A DNA stretch of 64,000 nucleotides, taken from contig NC_066581.1 of assembly GCF_024323335.1 (NCBI RefSeq), positions 177,685,330-177,749,329 on the forward strand, written 5' to 3'. The notes under the pieces are model-generated. The model saw nothing but the letters and a program-made list of their open reading frames with translations. It searched no databases and was not told where the DNA came from. The translations under genes and the position numbers were made by a program. Numbering within the stretch: the stretch's first letter is position 1; each line of letters starts with the position of its first letter. Source of the stretch: Lathyrus oleraceus. Its lineage: Eukaryota; Streptophyta; Magnoliopsida; Fabales; Fabaceae. Below, one piece after another: positions 46,501 through 59,118 of the stretch.

Positions 46501-47762
46501 TTGGACTTTTTGGAAAGTTAACGTAAAGGGGAGCAACTTTGATGTTGAACACGTTTTCATTTGGATCTTGGATCATGATGAATTTTGAGGTGGAAGTTTG
46601 AGAAATCAGACATATTTGAAAATTTTCTAAGTACCAAGACAAATGACCACTTATTCCACCTTGAATAACTTTTGCTATGAGCTTCAAATGGAAACATTTG
46701 CTTAACCAAAGTTGTAGCTCTTGAATCCATCATAAGTTTGGTCCCAAATTTGACATCATTTGGATTTAACATTAGGGAGTTATGCATTTTAGAAGTTGAG
46801 GAAATATGCTTCTTCAATGATGATGGCCCAAAATGACCTATAATTTTTCCTCTTGGCACACGCCCTTGAAAGTTGAATTTGACATTTCTCAAAGAATAAA
46901 AGTTGGATAAGACATATTGAAATTGATCATGAAACTTGGATGACATTCATATCATAAAAATTGAGCAAGTTATGGTCCTTCGGAGTTAACATCCTAAATA
47001 GGACACAGACAAAATGACCTACAATCTCTCACCATAAAAACTGACTTTCCAAGATAAATTAGCTCTTGATGTCAACATGAAAGTTGTTTCGCATGTCATA
47101 AAGAGTAAATTTTATCTTAGAATGATTTTCATATGAAAAAAAATTTAGGAGATAGGGTCTAGGGAACCTCATTTTTGACTAATTGACTTTCTCTGGTCAA
47201 CTTCTTTGAACCAACTCGCAAACTTGAACTCCTATTGATCTTTGAGACTCATGGAAGATCATATATGCATAAGATGATGTATAATGAAGTATTCCTTGAT
47301 ATATTTGATCAATTGTTGAAGAAACATTTTGAGGAAGTTACACAAGATACCCAGATGAATTAGGGCTTCCAAGGCAAACAAGATTTAAACTCTTGATGAA
47401 TTCTTGATCAAAATGATAAATGAAGATCATGGGGATCCATATATGATGTTTAGAACCAATCTGACCATTCCCTGATTGATCTCTTGTCATGAGGATCTCA
47501 AACCATAGTTGTGAGATTGATAAGGCATAGGTGGATGCACACACTACCTACAAAAGAAACAAAGTTATACATAGACATATTTTTGGTATTTTGGTTAGTA
47601 AATAAAGAAAAATAAAATATGATACAATCAAAGGTGTCGGTGATGTTCCCCAATGCAAACCAATTGAATAAAGGGTAAGGAGGATGCCAAGGTGTGATCC
47701 CAAAGCCAATGCAAATGATGAGATATCATGAGGGATCTTAGGGTCAAAATTGGGGTCTTACA
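43547..47762 (-). mobile_element. LTR of Ogre element E, truncated
   Basis: A minus-strand LTR whose TGTAAGACCCC start is at 47762. Its other end is cut off where LTR B ends; the left part (43560-43700) is similar to 10700-10800 of LTR C, so ~0.8 kb of U5 is missing. It is more diverged from C than the C LTRs are from each other. A TATA box is at 46243-46250 on the minus strand. B appears to have inserted here. No gene is seen; short ORFs such as 45778-45963 are not conserved. Confidence 0.8.
46243..46250 (-). promoter_or_regulatory. TATA box in LTR E
   Basis: The element strand reads 'TATATAAA', about 1.5 kb from the LTR start, comparable to LTRs B and F. Confidence 0.6.
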
Positions 47763-50335
47763 GCTGCACCTATTTAAGGACATTCTAGCTGAGGATGTGA
47801 AGGTTAAATCTTTGTATCAACTTAGTAGAATGGAATTAAATAACAACATTGAGAAATAAATTTTGGTCTCTAAGAGACCTCATGATGCATATGATGTGAA
47901 TGTTAAAATAATCTTTATGGGGAACATATTGCCACAAAAGAAAAGAATCCGGAGAGACAAAAAGTCCACAGTAGCATAATGCATTCCGCAAGGAAAAATC
48001 ATTGGGGAGACAGAGACTCTGGGGATGAAAGTTGTGTGTAGGCCAAGTTACAACCTGAAAACTGCTGGGAGACACAAGGGTATTTCCATGAAAATAAATC
48101 AATGGAAAGACTCGATCCGGGGATAAGGTTATCTGTAGGAGATTAGAGTGGATCAGAAAGAAGTTGAAATACTCAAACCAAACGAAATTCTATTTTACCA
48201 AGAAATGTGAATCCAAACTCAACTGGGAAGAGAAAAAACTTCAACACATAAGTAAAATAGATATTTTATCTATTACCGGTTACTGGGTAAGAAGATAATA
48301 CACTAGGACAGAGGGACATCCGTTAGCAGTTAGGGAAAACCTATCAAGGATGACTCGCTAAGGAAAAAAAGGCATATCATTACCGGTTACTAGGGACGAA
48401 TGACCTATTGGGGAAAGAAATCAAATAGGACTTACAACAACCAGTTATTGGGCAGAAGACCAAAGAGAGAATATCTATCACTAATTATAGTGAACATATC
48501 AAGGATAAGCTCAAAGGAAGAATATCCGTCATTGGTTAAGATGAACATCAAGGATATACCTCTTGGGGAATGAGGAAGAATATCCGTTACCGGTTATGGT
48601 AAACATATCAAGGATAGAATTCTAGGAAAAATAGGAATTACAACTACCGATTATTAGGTAAAATACCAAAGAGAGAGTATATGTCACTGGTTAAAGTGAA
48701 CATATCAAGGATGAACTCTTCTGGGGAAAGCAGGAATTACAACTATCGGTTACTGGGTAGAATACCAAAACGAGAGAATATATGTCTCCGGTTAGGATGA
48801 ACATGTCAAGGATAGACTTCGTGGAGGAAGTGGGATTTACAACTACCAGTTACTGGGAAGAAGACAACAAATAGAGAGAATATGTCACTAGTTAAAGTAA
48901 ACATATCAAGGATAAACTCTGAGGGTAAAATAGGATTTATATCTACCATTTACTGGGTAAAAGACCGCAAAGAGGAGAAAATCCATCACCGGTTAAAGTG
49001 AACATATCAAGGATTGACTCTCTAGGGAATAAAATAGGGATCATAACTACCTTTTTACTGGGTAGAAAACCAAACAGGAAGAATATCCATCACCAGTTAG
49101 GATGAACATATCAAGAATAGACTTATCGGGGAAACATGAAAATGAATCCACTAGGGAAAACAAAGGAAGTGGATTACCTTTTACCGGGTATTGGGAAAAG
49201 TTAAAGTAGACAACACCAAGAAGAATATTACCAGTTACTGGGTAATAGAATCCTAGGGACCCAAAAGATCTATTTAGGCAACAACTAGAAAGAGACGATC
49301 AACCAAAGTCTCGACCCAATGAGGATATAACTCAAGGGGAGTGGTTCCATCCAGATAGTAAACTAGGGGGGGAAGCTTAAATAATAATCATCCACGAGGA
49401 AATAACTCAGAGGGGAATGAGAAAGGATAGGCTCTTTCTGCTTAAGGGGATGACACTCTACAATTGGAGGAGGAAAAACACACCAAATCTGCATGGGGAA
49501 ATAATATCACCAAATCAGGGGATCAGAAGAAAAATCAATGTGATAAAATGCATAATGAAATATCTAATGTTGCGATATATGCATGTGTATGATTATGATT
49601 ATGCAGACAAAAACAACACAAAGGATACAAATAACAAAGATTTGAATCATCACTACAAAACACTCAGCTAATCTCAACAAGATGGAAACACAAACTAGAG
49701 AATCTTCCAAGGATGAAAATAAATTATCTAGCTCCGAATATATCAACTATGGCTGGGGAAATACATGGAGAACATGCTTTTAATCAATGATGGCAAACTT
49801 TGCAGGGGGAGAGCATACCGTGGAAGGATAATCAACCAAACATGTCAATAAGTGAGAAGGATCTACTGAGGATCCAAATAAGTCAATGTTGCGGGGAATT
49901 TTAAGTCAACACCATATCCAATGGGGAGACAACCTCGCAGGGGACAAAAATTAATATTTCTCAGAACCAAACACTTCTGGGAATGAGGGAACATCCATCA
50001 GAAAACGAATTCCTCTAGTGATATAAGATGTAAAACTCTGAGTGGGGAATTGAGCAAACTGTTGGGGATGCAGTGATTTGTTGGAACAAACCAAAGATCA
50101 TCAAATTCCTAAACAATCAGAAAAAATCTTCTTGGAAATTGTGAAATAAACCAATTCCAAGGCCAAGATAACCGGATCTGACTCACACAAGGGAGACACT
50201 ACCGAGGTTATGCAACAAAAACATATGCAAATGGGGATCCAGAGACCATATAAAGGTCCATAGATATCCAGGGTCCAATCAATAAGTCACAATTAGGGAT
50301 GCAAAACATGAACACCTCAAATGGGGAAGATGAAC
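47763..50335 (-). repeat. 3'UTR of Ogre element E
   Basis: Begins (element 3' end) with a PPT-like 'ttaaataggtgcag' at 47763-47780. It consists of the 'accggttactgggtag' and 'ctggggaa' repeat themes seen in C, and joins abruptly to gag-pro sequence near 50335, so all of pol is deleted. Confidence 0.8.
48230..49140 (-). repeat. ~100-bp tandem repeat in E 3'UTR
   Basis: Successive units start 'aggattacaacta(c/t)c' at about 48635, 48734, 48836, 48932 and 49041 (spacing 97-109 bp), with less regular units before 48635. Each unit contains 'ggttactgggtagaa', a 'gagagaatat(a/c)' stretch, 'ccggtta' and 'tgaacatatcaaggat'. It is more regular than the rest of the UTR. Confidence 0.8.
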
Positions 50336-52054
50336 TCATTGAATTCACTCCTCTTAATCAACTTTAGCACCTCATCATCATCGTTAGCCTTCAACTTGCT
50401 GGACTCACCAGACTGACATGTTGGAGCACTCCCCGGATTCACCACCTGAATCTCTGTCTTCTTACTTGCTGCAACATCTTCTACAATCTTTGGAAATACT
50501 GGACTGAACACACAACCGCTACGGGTCACCTTCGCAATATCCGCAATGTTTACCACTGAGACTACAACTGGTAGAGGAACCTCTTGACCATTTTCAATCA
50601 TAATGGCATTGTATTTATATGGCACAGATTTATCAGATGCATGCGGTAAAGGGCGCACTAATCGTATAACAACGGTGATACCGATCTATTGACATTATTG
50701 ATGTTGTTGCTATCAAACTGAATAATTACCCGTTCAGAGGTCTTGAACACGGGTACTATCACATTTACATCATCTCCCAAATGACAGGACTTGAAATTCT
50801 GAATGAGTCCTTCATCCATTAGCCTTTGAATATCCCTCTTGACAATAACACATCCACGAGGGTTCACACTACATATCACACAATCGTCATGGTCATGCTC
50901 ACATTCACTGACTCAAGAGATACCTTTATGTATTATCACTAAATATATTCTGATATAACGGACATCATAAATCTTGAACTCATTAGGACAACCATTCACC
51001 ATATTTACAAATGTGTTACCATGAGGAGGCAACGGATTTACTTTCACATTCGGTGCTCTGTCTTTAAATGACACCATACCACTTTTCACAAGCTTTCGAA
51101 CTTCATATTCAAAAAATATCAATCATCTATGTCATGGCCAGGGGCTCCCTGGTGAAAAGCACAATGAAGGTCAGGTTTGAACCACCATGGTAGTGGCTCA
51201 GGAATTTGCGGAGGATTTCTTGGTTGGATTAGATTTTTGAGAACCAATGACGGGTATAATTCTGCATAAGTCATAGGAATAGGGTCAAAGGAGACCTTCT
51301 TCCTCTCAAAGTTTTATTGATGATTATTTTTGTTGTTGTAGTTGGTTCTTTGTTGCGGTTGTTCTTGATGTTGTTGTTGCTGAATTGGAACCTATTGATT
51401 ATTGTTATTGGAAAAAAACCAGAATTAACGGGGAAACTTGACGTTGATGCTGACGGGGTTGAGAACTCTTTATAACATGAGGCCTCTTCTGCCTCCCTAT
51501 TGAAACTGAATTAGTTTCTCCCTCCTTCCTCTTGGAGAAATTCCCAACATATTTTTTACTGGATGATGCTTCGTCTTTAGACAAACGTCCTTCACGGACT
51601 CCTTCTTCTAGCCTCATCCCCATGTTTACCATTTCGGTAAAATCATTAGGGGCACTTGCAATCATACGTTCGTAATAAAACGAACTCACTGTTTTCAAGA
51701 ATATATTTGTCATTTCCTTCTCTTCAAGAGGTGGACTTATCTAGGCAGCCAATTCCCTTCATCTATGGGCATACTCTTTGAATGTCTCCTTATCCTTCTG
51801 AGACATAGTCCTCAACTGGTCTCTATCATGGGCCATATCCATGTTGTATTTATACTGCTTGACAAAGGCCTCGCCTAAGTCATTGAAAGTATGGAGGCTT
51901 GCACTGTCCAGACCCATGTACCACCTCAAGGCAGCTCCAGACCAACTATCTTAGAAATAGTGAATCAACAACTGATCATTATCAATTTGATTAGACATTT
52001 TTTTGGCGTACAACACAAGATGGATTAGTGGGCAAGTATCCCCTCTGTACTTTT
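50317..52054 (-). pseudogene. Ogre gag-pro region, element E (decayed)
   Basis: Read from 52054 down: Gag residues 'SWSGAALRWYMGLD', 'DLGEAFVKQYKYNMDMA', 'MSQKDKETFKEYAHR', 'MASAPNDF'-like text, 'MGMRLEEGVREGRL', then (51180-51120) a CxxH-type 'CAFHQGAPGHDID' knuckle-like motif, 'KLVKSGMVSFKDRAPNVK', 'VNPRGCVIVKRDIQRLMDEG' and 'RPLPHASDKSVPYKYNA'. Stops interrupt it at about 51960, 51760 and 51740; a frameshift lies near 50670. At the 3' side the frame changes after 'LIKRSEFN' into 3'UTR sequence, marking deletion of protease to integrase. The 5' side is cut off at 52055 by LTR F. Confidence 0.85.
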
Positions 52055-53581
52055 TGTAAGACCCTAATTTTGACCCTAAGATCCCTCATGGCATCATATC
52101 ACTGCTCAATGCATTGCCTCAAGGATCATAGCATGATTGGCTCCTTAACCCTTGAGTGGGACTTGTGTGAGTGGTTTGAGACCACCAAGCGTGATTGTAT
52201 TGTACATTATTGCTTTTATTATTTTTATTACTAACCAAAAGCACAAAAATATGTAACTAACTCTTTTTTGTTTTGAAGCTCAAGTGATCATGTGCTCTCA
52301 TGCTCCTATGAGGCTCCTAAGCTCAATGAAGTGGCTAGATGAAGATGAGAAAAGGCATGACAATGGTCCACAAAGCTCCTAATCATCATATATGTCTCCC
52401 AAGTATCTCAATTTGTCAATTTGATCAAGATAACCCAAAGGGCTTGAGGATTGTTTCCCAAGGAAACCCTAATTCAACTTTGCTTTGATTGTGCCTTGCT
52501 CATGAAGCAACCTCAACCTATGATCAAATTCAATCAAGTGAAGTTATTTAATTAATTTTTTTATGCATATTTGATCCTATGTGAGGATCCTAAATCATTC
52601 ATTCATCAGGATTTGAAGTTTGGCCTTGAGAAGTTGACCAGTCAAGTCATCTGACTAAATTAAGGATCACTGAGATACAACTTTTGATGTGTTTGTCAAT
52701 TGAATACGACCCCAAGAGAAACAATGTTCTTAATAACCATATCAACATATTTCATGTTCATCGAAAAACCATTTGAAACTTGTAAGGTCATCATTCATTT
52801 CAAAACATTATAGGTCATTTTGATTGAAACCTTAATTTTGGGTCAACTTCCCAAGGACCTAACTTCCTTAATTTTTATGATTTTTATGTGAGACAAAATG
52901 CATTAGAAATATTAAGACGTCTAATTAAAATGTTATGTTGGACAAAATTTCATAATCTTAACAGAAATACATGTGATAATACAAAACATTATAGGTCACT
53001 TTTCACCTAAGTCATTGAGTTTGAAAAATGCCCTACTTCAAGTGCCCATAACTTTCTCATGGAAAATCCAAATGATGCAAAATAAAAGTCTAAATTGATC
53101 ACATTGAAAAAATATACAACTTTTATGTTGAATATTTTTCTATTTAAGACTTGCATCATTGAAACATAAGGGTTTGAAGAGGCTTGGTTTTGGTGAAAAT
53201 TTTCAAAGGTGACTTAAACATGTTTTGTGCCCAATCTTTCACAGCCAATTTTCATTAAGTTCCAAACTCCAAATGATTTTTTCCCAAATTTACTTTTGTT
53301 CCTTATTTCAAGAGCTTTCTAGCCATTACTCACATTAACTTTTTGGACTTTCCATGTGGGTGTTTCAAAGAGCTTTATGTTTATGTTCATTTTTGCATTT
53401 TCACATTAAAACTTGATGTGCAAGCTTGTGCAGTCCATTATGCACGTCCAATTCAATTCCATTTGATCTCAGCATGGATTTCCATTCATTCTTGGGCCTC
53501 ACACGGGCTTGCACATGCCCATGCAAGGAGGATTCAAACTTCATGCACATGAGGGAACCATGCTTCTCATCATATTTCAAC

Positions 53582-53589
53582 TATAAATA
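53582..53589 (+). promoter_or_regulatory. TATA box in LTR F
   Basis: 'TATAAATA' in the homologous place to 6827-6834 of LTR B. Confidence 0.6.
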
Positions 53590-54029
53590 AGTGTGCATTC
53601 TCATTCAAATGAAAACCAAGTGGAGATCTGAATTGCTGCTGAATTGAAATCCAAACCCTCACTAAAGGAATTTTTAGTTTTCTATTTCTCTTTCAAGTTT
53701 GAATTTCAACATCATTAGTTGATCTTCAAAGCTCAATTCCTTAACCTAGCATCACCATCACACTTCTAGGGCAAAAGTAGATCAAGAGCTTGGAGAATTC
53801 GTCTTGTTTGAAGCTTCATTTCAGAGGTAGAACCTCCAACTTTTTTGATTCAGATCTTGCAATACAATGTGAATTCCTTTGGTTTATGCTGTTTTCTGAA
53901 GTCCTCATGCTTGAGGCAGGCCAGTGGTGGTCTTAATTTTGCAAATCGTGCCATTCCAGTTCATGCACCATGATCTTCAAGCTCATGTTTCTATCTAAAT
54001 GGGAACTATGAGGATGATCTATGGTTACA

Positions 54030-54049
54030 GAGGTGATGTACATCACCTC
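54030..54049 (+). repeat. 20-bp perfect palindrome in LTR F
   Basis: 'gaggtgatgt' followed by its reverse complement; counterpart of 7273-7296 in LTR B. Confidence 0.85.
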
Positions 54050-56127
54050 AGCTTAATTTTGATGCCTTCATTTTTTATTTTCATTGCCATTTAATTTCCT
54101 GCGCGTGGTGGCCGGATCTTGTTGGATCGCCAGAGAAGATGGTGGTTTCCACCACCATCCCCACGTGGTAGCCTCCCAGCCTTTGGATCATGCTGAAATG
54201 TTTTAATCTTGGCCATTGCATATGTTGACTTGTTTTAATACAATGTGTTGCACGCTTGACTTGAGAGCATCGTGTATCCGCGTCTTAGAGCCATATGATC
54301 ATTGCCACGTCAATTAATGAGATGATCTAATGGAGCTGGATTTTCCTAGTTTTCTTATTTTCTTTTAATTTCAGTTAAATCCTTTTATTTTCATAAACTC
54401 ATAAATATTTTATTTGAAGTCACAAAAATATGAGACCAATGCCAAAAAAATTCTTGAAAAATCTAGTTTCATATTTTGATTTTTAATTATTTTTGTAACT
54501 TCATTTAATATTTTTTGTGAATTATTTGGTTTTTAATAGTTTTAATTCATTTTAAAATACTTTTTTATACTTGAAAAATCCAGAAATATTTTCCTAACAC
54601 ATATGGATGATGATAAGTCAATGAAAAATAGTCTCATCAATTTCTTATTTGATTGGATATTTATTTGAGATTTTAATTCATATTGTGTTATTTTTCATTG
54701 TTTTTAATTGTTTTTAAATAGTTCCTGATTTCAAAAATTGTTGAAAAAATTTGTCAAAGTTTGTTTGACCATGTTAGCCCTATGAGAATTTAATTGGACT
54801 TGTTGAAGTTAATTTGAATTAAATTTGAGGTTTGATCATATTTTGTTTAGTTTATTTTGCATTTATTTTTAATTCAAAAATACCCAACAAATATGTTTGA
54901 CTTGTGGACTTGTAATCTTCATTTCTCTTCTATTTAGCATTGGTTGGTGATGACTTGGTTCACATTTGATCAATTGAGTTTGATACTTTATTTCTCTTTC
55001 CATCCATTTCATCTTCATCCCATTTCTTTTTATTTTTAGCCTATGAGTTAATGTCTTATCGTTAGTCTTGACAAATGAGAGGTTTAACATTCTTTGATCC
55101 AAACCAAACTCAACTTGATCAAAGATCAAGTGAGTTGTTTTGTGTCCAAGATAGGTTGCTTCTTGGTCAAGCAAAAAACCTAAAGTCCATACAAGGCCCT
55201 TTCTCTTTTCTTTTGGCATGGCAAGTTTGTGGAGCCTGGCTTACTAGTCATGATCTCTAACTTGTGTTTATTTTCCTATAGTTTTATTGACCGGCCTCAG
55301 ATAGGTGTGACTACTATATTAGTCCACTTACGATTGCTTAACATAGCGCTACATTGTCTTATGACAAACTAACATAACCATACTAATTACTAACTTTAAT
55401 TTGAGCATTTAATTTCTTGCCCTTTACTTTAATGCAATTTACTCCTTGCTCGTTTATTCATATTGCTTTTTATTTTGCTCTCCTGAGTACATATTTTATG
55501 TTTATGTCATTTTCCTTTTTCTCATTTGAGCTCATTATTGTATATAAATATATTGTTATCTTGTGTTGGTTTTGCTTTTGTTTTGTGTCAACCTAATGCA
55601 AAAAGGAGAAAGGACTTAGAATTAGGACTTACCCATGCTTAAAGGAGTTCAAGAGCAACTAGGCTTCATGCCTTTAGAATGCTAAATTTATTGAAGAGTA
55701 ACTATGCCTCATGCCTTTAGAATGCTAAATCTCAAAGTTGACTTTAAAGGAATTCCCATCTAAACTCTTTCTTTGTCCGTTCCCCTTATTGTATTGTCAA
55801 CTTTTTGATATTTTCTCTTGTGTGATAGGGATTCCATCTTGAGATAGTAAGGAGGACCATTGTCATGAATAACCAAGTTAGTAGAGACAAGCCAAATGGA
55901 GATCCTAGGAGCTTGAATCCAAATTATTGTGATTGTTTGTGTGTTTTCTAAGTCCAAAGGAAAGGATCATCTTGAATCATCTTTATGATTTCAAGAAAAG
56001 GAACTCCAAGGGTTTTATCTTCTCTCTTATCTTTGTATGCTTTAGGACTAGCCCTTCTTCTTCTCCCCACTCTCACCCAAGCCAAAAAATTTTTTTTCAA
56101 ACTTTGACATTGTTTCAATTTAGAAAC

Positions 56128-56708
56128 TGTAAGACCCTAATTTTGACCCTAAGATCCCTCATGGCATCATATCATTGCTCATTACATTGCCTCAAGGATC
56201 ATAGCATGTTTGGCTCCTTAACCCTAAGGTTGGGACTTGTGTGAGTGGTATGAAACCACCAAGCATGCTTGTATTGTATATTATTGCTTTTCTTATTTTG
56301 TTTACTAACCAAAAGCACAAAAATATGTCACTAACTCTTTTTGTTTTGAAGCTCAAGTGATCATGTGCTCCCTTGCTCCTTAGAGGCTCCTAAGCTCAAT
56401 GAAATGGCTAGATGAAGATGAAAGCAAGCATGACAATGGTCCACAAAGCTCTTAATCACCATATATTCCTCCCAAGTATCTCAACTTTCCAATTTGATCA
56501 AGATAGCGCAAAGGGCTTAAAGATTGTTTCCCAAGGAAACCCTACTTCAACTTTGCTTTGACTGTGCCTTGCTCATGAAGCAACCTCAACCTATGATCCA
56601 ATTCAATCAAGTGAAGTTCTTTAATTCATTATTTTATACATATATGAGCCTGTTTGAGGATCCTCAATCATTCATTCATCAAGATTTGAAGTTTGGCCTT
56701 GAGAAGTT
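56128..56708 (+). mobile_element. LTR G, first 581 bp
   Basis: Begins TGTAAGACCCTAATTTTG inside LTR F and is about 90% or more similar to 52055-52640. It is cut at 'gagaagtt' by the start of element H; the uninterrupted F copy reads 'gagaagttgaccagtcaa' there. Confidence 0.85.
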
Positions 56709-58235
56709 TGTAACACCCCAAAATTGGACTTGGACCTTTCTCAAAAGCCCACTAAGCTACCAATATTAGCCTATAAATACTAGAGTTTCATTGAAACAAA
56801 AGCCACACAGAAGAGGAGAAGAAGGAAGTGATGCAAAATACTCTGAGGTTTCCTTGGAACAAAACCCTGGAGGAAAAAGAAAGTGAGAGAAGAGTCAACA
56901 GAGTTCAGAGAAACCTCCGGACACTGAAGGGAACTCATTGGCAAAGAACCAGTTCTACCTCATATAAACCCTGAGATTGTTCTGCAAACCCCGGTGCAAT
57001 CCAATTTCAATCAAGCTCTCCAATCAGGTTTGCCCTATATCCATCATCTCTATGCTTTCAAATTGAATTTTCTGAATGTATGAGGTATTATGGGTGAATT
57101 TGATACCCTTTTGATGCATATGTTTAACAAGAGGTTTAGGCCTTATACCCTTGGTTTTTTTTCTTTGTGAATTGAAAGGGCATGATTCATGTGGTTACAT
57201 TTTGATTTGGGGGCAACTCTTGGTTACCCTATCTTGTTTCACTAACCCTTTTGTTGAGTTTTTGTGAAGGCACATGACTTTTGCAGGGATAACTTGCGTG
57301 GTTTCCCACTTTATTTGTGGGATAACCCCTGGAGGTTCATTCCGATTACCTGTACTGACTCACTTTTCTTTGATGGCATTAGCTTGGAAGGATCTCAGGG
57401 TTTCCCATTCCTCTAATTGCTGTTACTTCAGATCATTATCCGCGTGGTACTTTTACATTTTTCCCGCATTTTACTGCTTTCCTAGCTGGAAGACCTCGAT
57501 AGGAGGCAACGTTCGAGCCCCTTGGTGGCATTTTACTTTGAGATACATGTTTTGTGTTTTGTATTCATATCCCTGCAGGTAGCGCGGTTCCTTCATCAAG
57601 GACTGCCCTTTTGCCCTTGAGCATCCCAAACCCTAAAACCCAAAGCAACACGCTAACTCCTTCTACTACAGGCGAGTAAGTCTCCAAAGGTCGAGCATCC
57701 GGTAGATTGCGTAGTAACGTCGTTCATCCAAAACCCAATCCATAACCCCGTAGTTAGCCGAACTACGTTTTGCTCTGATTCTCAGGCCAGATGAGATACG
57801 TAGGCATAAGACGCGATGTCTTAGCGAGCACACATCCCCTAACCCATAGGTCAGCCCGAGCTACGAAGACTCTGATTCTCATATTCAGATGAGATACGTA
57901 TGCAGTGAATGCGACATCCACGCGAGTCATTTTCTTTTAACCCTTTTTTTTTGGCAAACAGCACAAGATAAACCCACACCCTTTAGACGAAAACTACAAA
58001 AGTGAATCCCGTAGAGTACTACGGATGCGTAGGGGTGCTAATACCTTCCCTTCGCATAACCGACTCCCGAACCCAAGATTTGGTTGCGAGACCCCGTCTT
58101 GTCCTTTCCTTTTTCAGGTTTACTCCGAGCGTTTCCTTTCCCTCCTTTGGGATGAATAACGCACGGTGGCGACTCTTCTGTCTTTTTCTTTCGCCGATTG
58201 TTTTTTTTTCGCACTGTATTTTTCAGGTTGCTACA
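56709..58235 (+). mobile_element. 5' LTR of element H (1527 bp)
   Basis: TG..CA ends, TATA box at 56772-56779, a terminal region (about 57700-58235) conserved with the ends of LTRs B and C, and a PBS-like sequence at 58167-58180. Predicted ORFs in it (57274-57582, 58002-58439) show no coding similarity. Confidence 0.88.
56772..56779 (+). promoter_or_regulatory. TATA box in LTR H
   Basis: 'TATAAATA' only ~65 bp from the LTR start, implying a very short U3 compared with the other LTRs here. Confidence 0.6.
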
Positions 58236-58237
58236 GC

Positions 58238-58256
58238 TGGCGACTCTGCTGGGGAC
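58238..58256 (+). promoter_or_regulatory. Primer binding site of element H
   Basis: 'TGGCGACTCTGCTGGGGAC', identical to the PBS of element C, two bases after the LTR end. Confidence 0.92.
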
Positions 58257-59118
58257 ACTAAGAAGTTGACCTCTTGCTGGTCCATCTTCCCTAAGCGAGT
58301 CCCTCCTAGCTTTTGTAGTTTGTTTATTGGGTGCTCATGCTTTTGTACAGTTATTTATTTACTTGCTTTACCTTATTGCATTGTGTACATATCATTGTTG
58401 TATCTGTTGGCTGGCTGGTTGGTGATCTTTGTGAGATGAGTTCTATACCCGAACTCGAGTGCACTTAGGATAGGAGAATGGCATAGTCCTGTCAACTTGT
58501 GTGGAGTATTCCTTAGCGAGTTGACTTGCAAGCCCATTCACTTGGTGGAGGTCATGTTGAGATCAATAATGTCACATAAGTAAGTTGTGGTTAGACATTA
58601 CTTGTTCCAATATAGACCTAAGAAGCCAAGGACCTTAGTTTACCAAACCCATCTTGGCCTATTCGTAGGACGTAGTGCGAAAGTCGTTCAAATGTAAGAT
58701 TTGATACGATTGTTACGCGATACTACACTCATAAGAGTCTCTCTTGAGAATATTGTTGGAATACGAGTAGTCGTTCCTCTGATAATATCCAAAAGATGGG
58801 ATTATGACTATGGGAACCTTTTGTAGAACATGTTTGGCAGGTTTAAACCTTAGTACACTCCTTTTGGGTGGTTCTTAACCTAAACTCCATGCTCGTGACT
58901 TGCAACAAACCCTTGATTCATGGTTAATCCGATCAGGTATCCTTAATATCAATGGAACTCGGGTGTTGATAAGATGTAAACCATAATCCACCAAAATGGG
59001 TGGTTGATATTAAGGATAATATGATCCATCCCATGACCTTTGTTTGGTGTGCTCTTAATTTCTCTCCAGACAGTGCAACCTGACAGATGTTCAAGCAGAT
59101 ACATCAATTCTGATTGAC
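58257..59118 (+). other. 5' leader of element H
   Basis: Non-coding leader homologous to the C leader (reverse complement of 36800-37650). It holds a hairpin with 15-bp perfect arms (58938-58952 and 59004-59018) around a conserved ~50-nt loop. The reading frame of gag opens at 59119, but the probable start is further in. Confidence 0.75.

Larger units (their letters stand above)
52055..56127 (+). mobile_element. Ogre-type LTR F (interrupted)
   Basis: Begins TGTAAGACCCTAATTTTGAC directly against E gag, so it is a 5' or solo LTR of an element inserted in E. It aligns through its length with LTR B: TATA at 53582, palindrome at 54030, the conserved block near 55300, and 'cactctcacccaagccaaaa' at 56070. 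It stops at 56127 where a related LTR starts. The rest is outside the window. No gene. Confidence 0.85.

Noticed and set aside
48230..49140. CRISPR-like repeat array
   Set aside because: Units are continuous degenerate tandem repeats without unique spacers, in a plant retrotransposon 3'UTR.
58238..58256. Part of a tRNA gene
   Set aside because: Only the complement of the tRNA 3' end is present, directly after an LTR; it is a primer binding site. No cloverleaf is seen anywhere in the window.
57274..58439. Two ORFs (102 and 145 codons) in the H LTR
   Set aside because: They fall within a bounded LTR with TATA, U5 and PBS; no recognisable domain, and the region is conserved as nucleotide sequence with other LTR ends.
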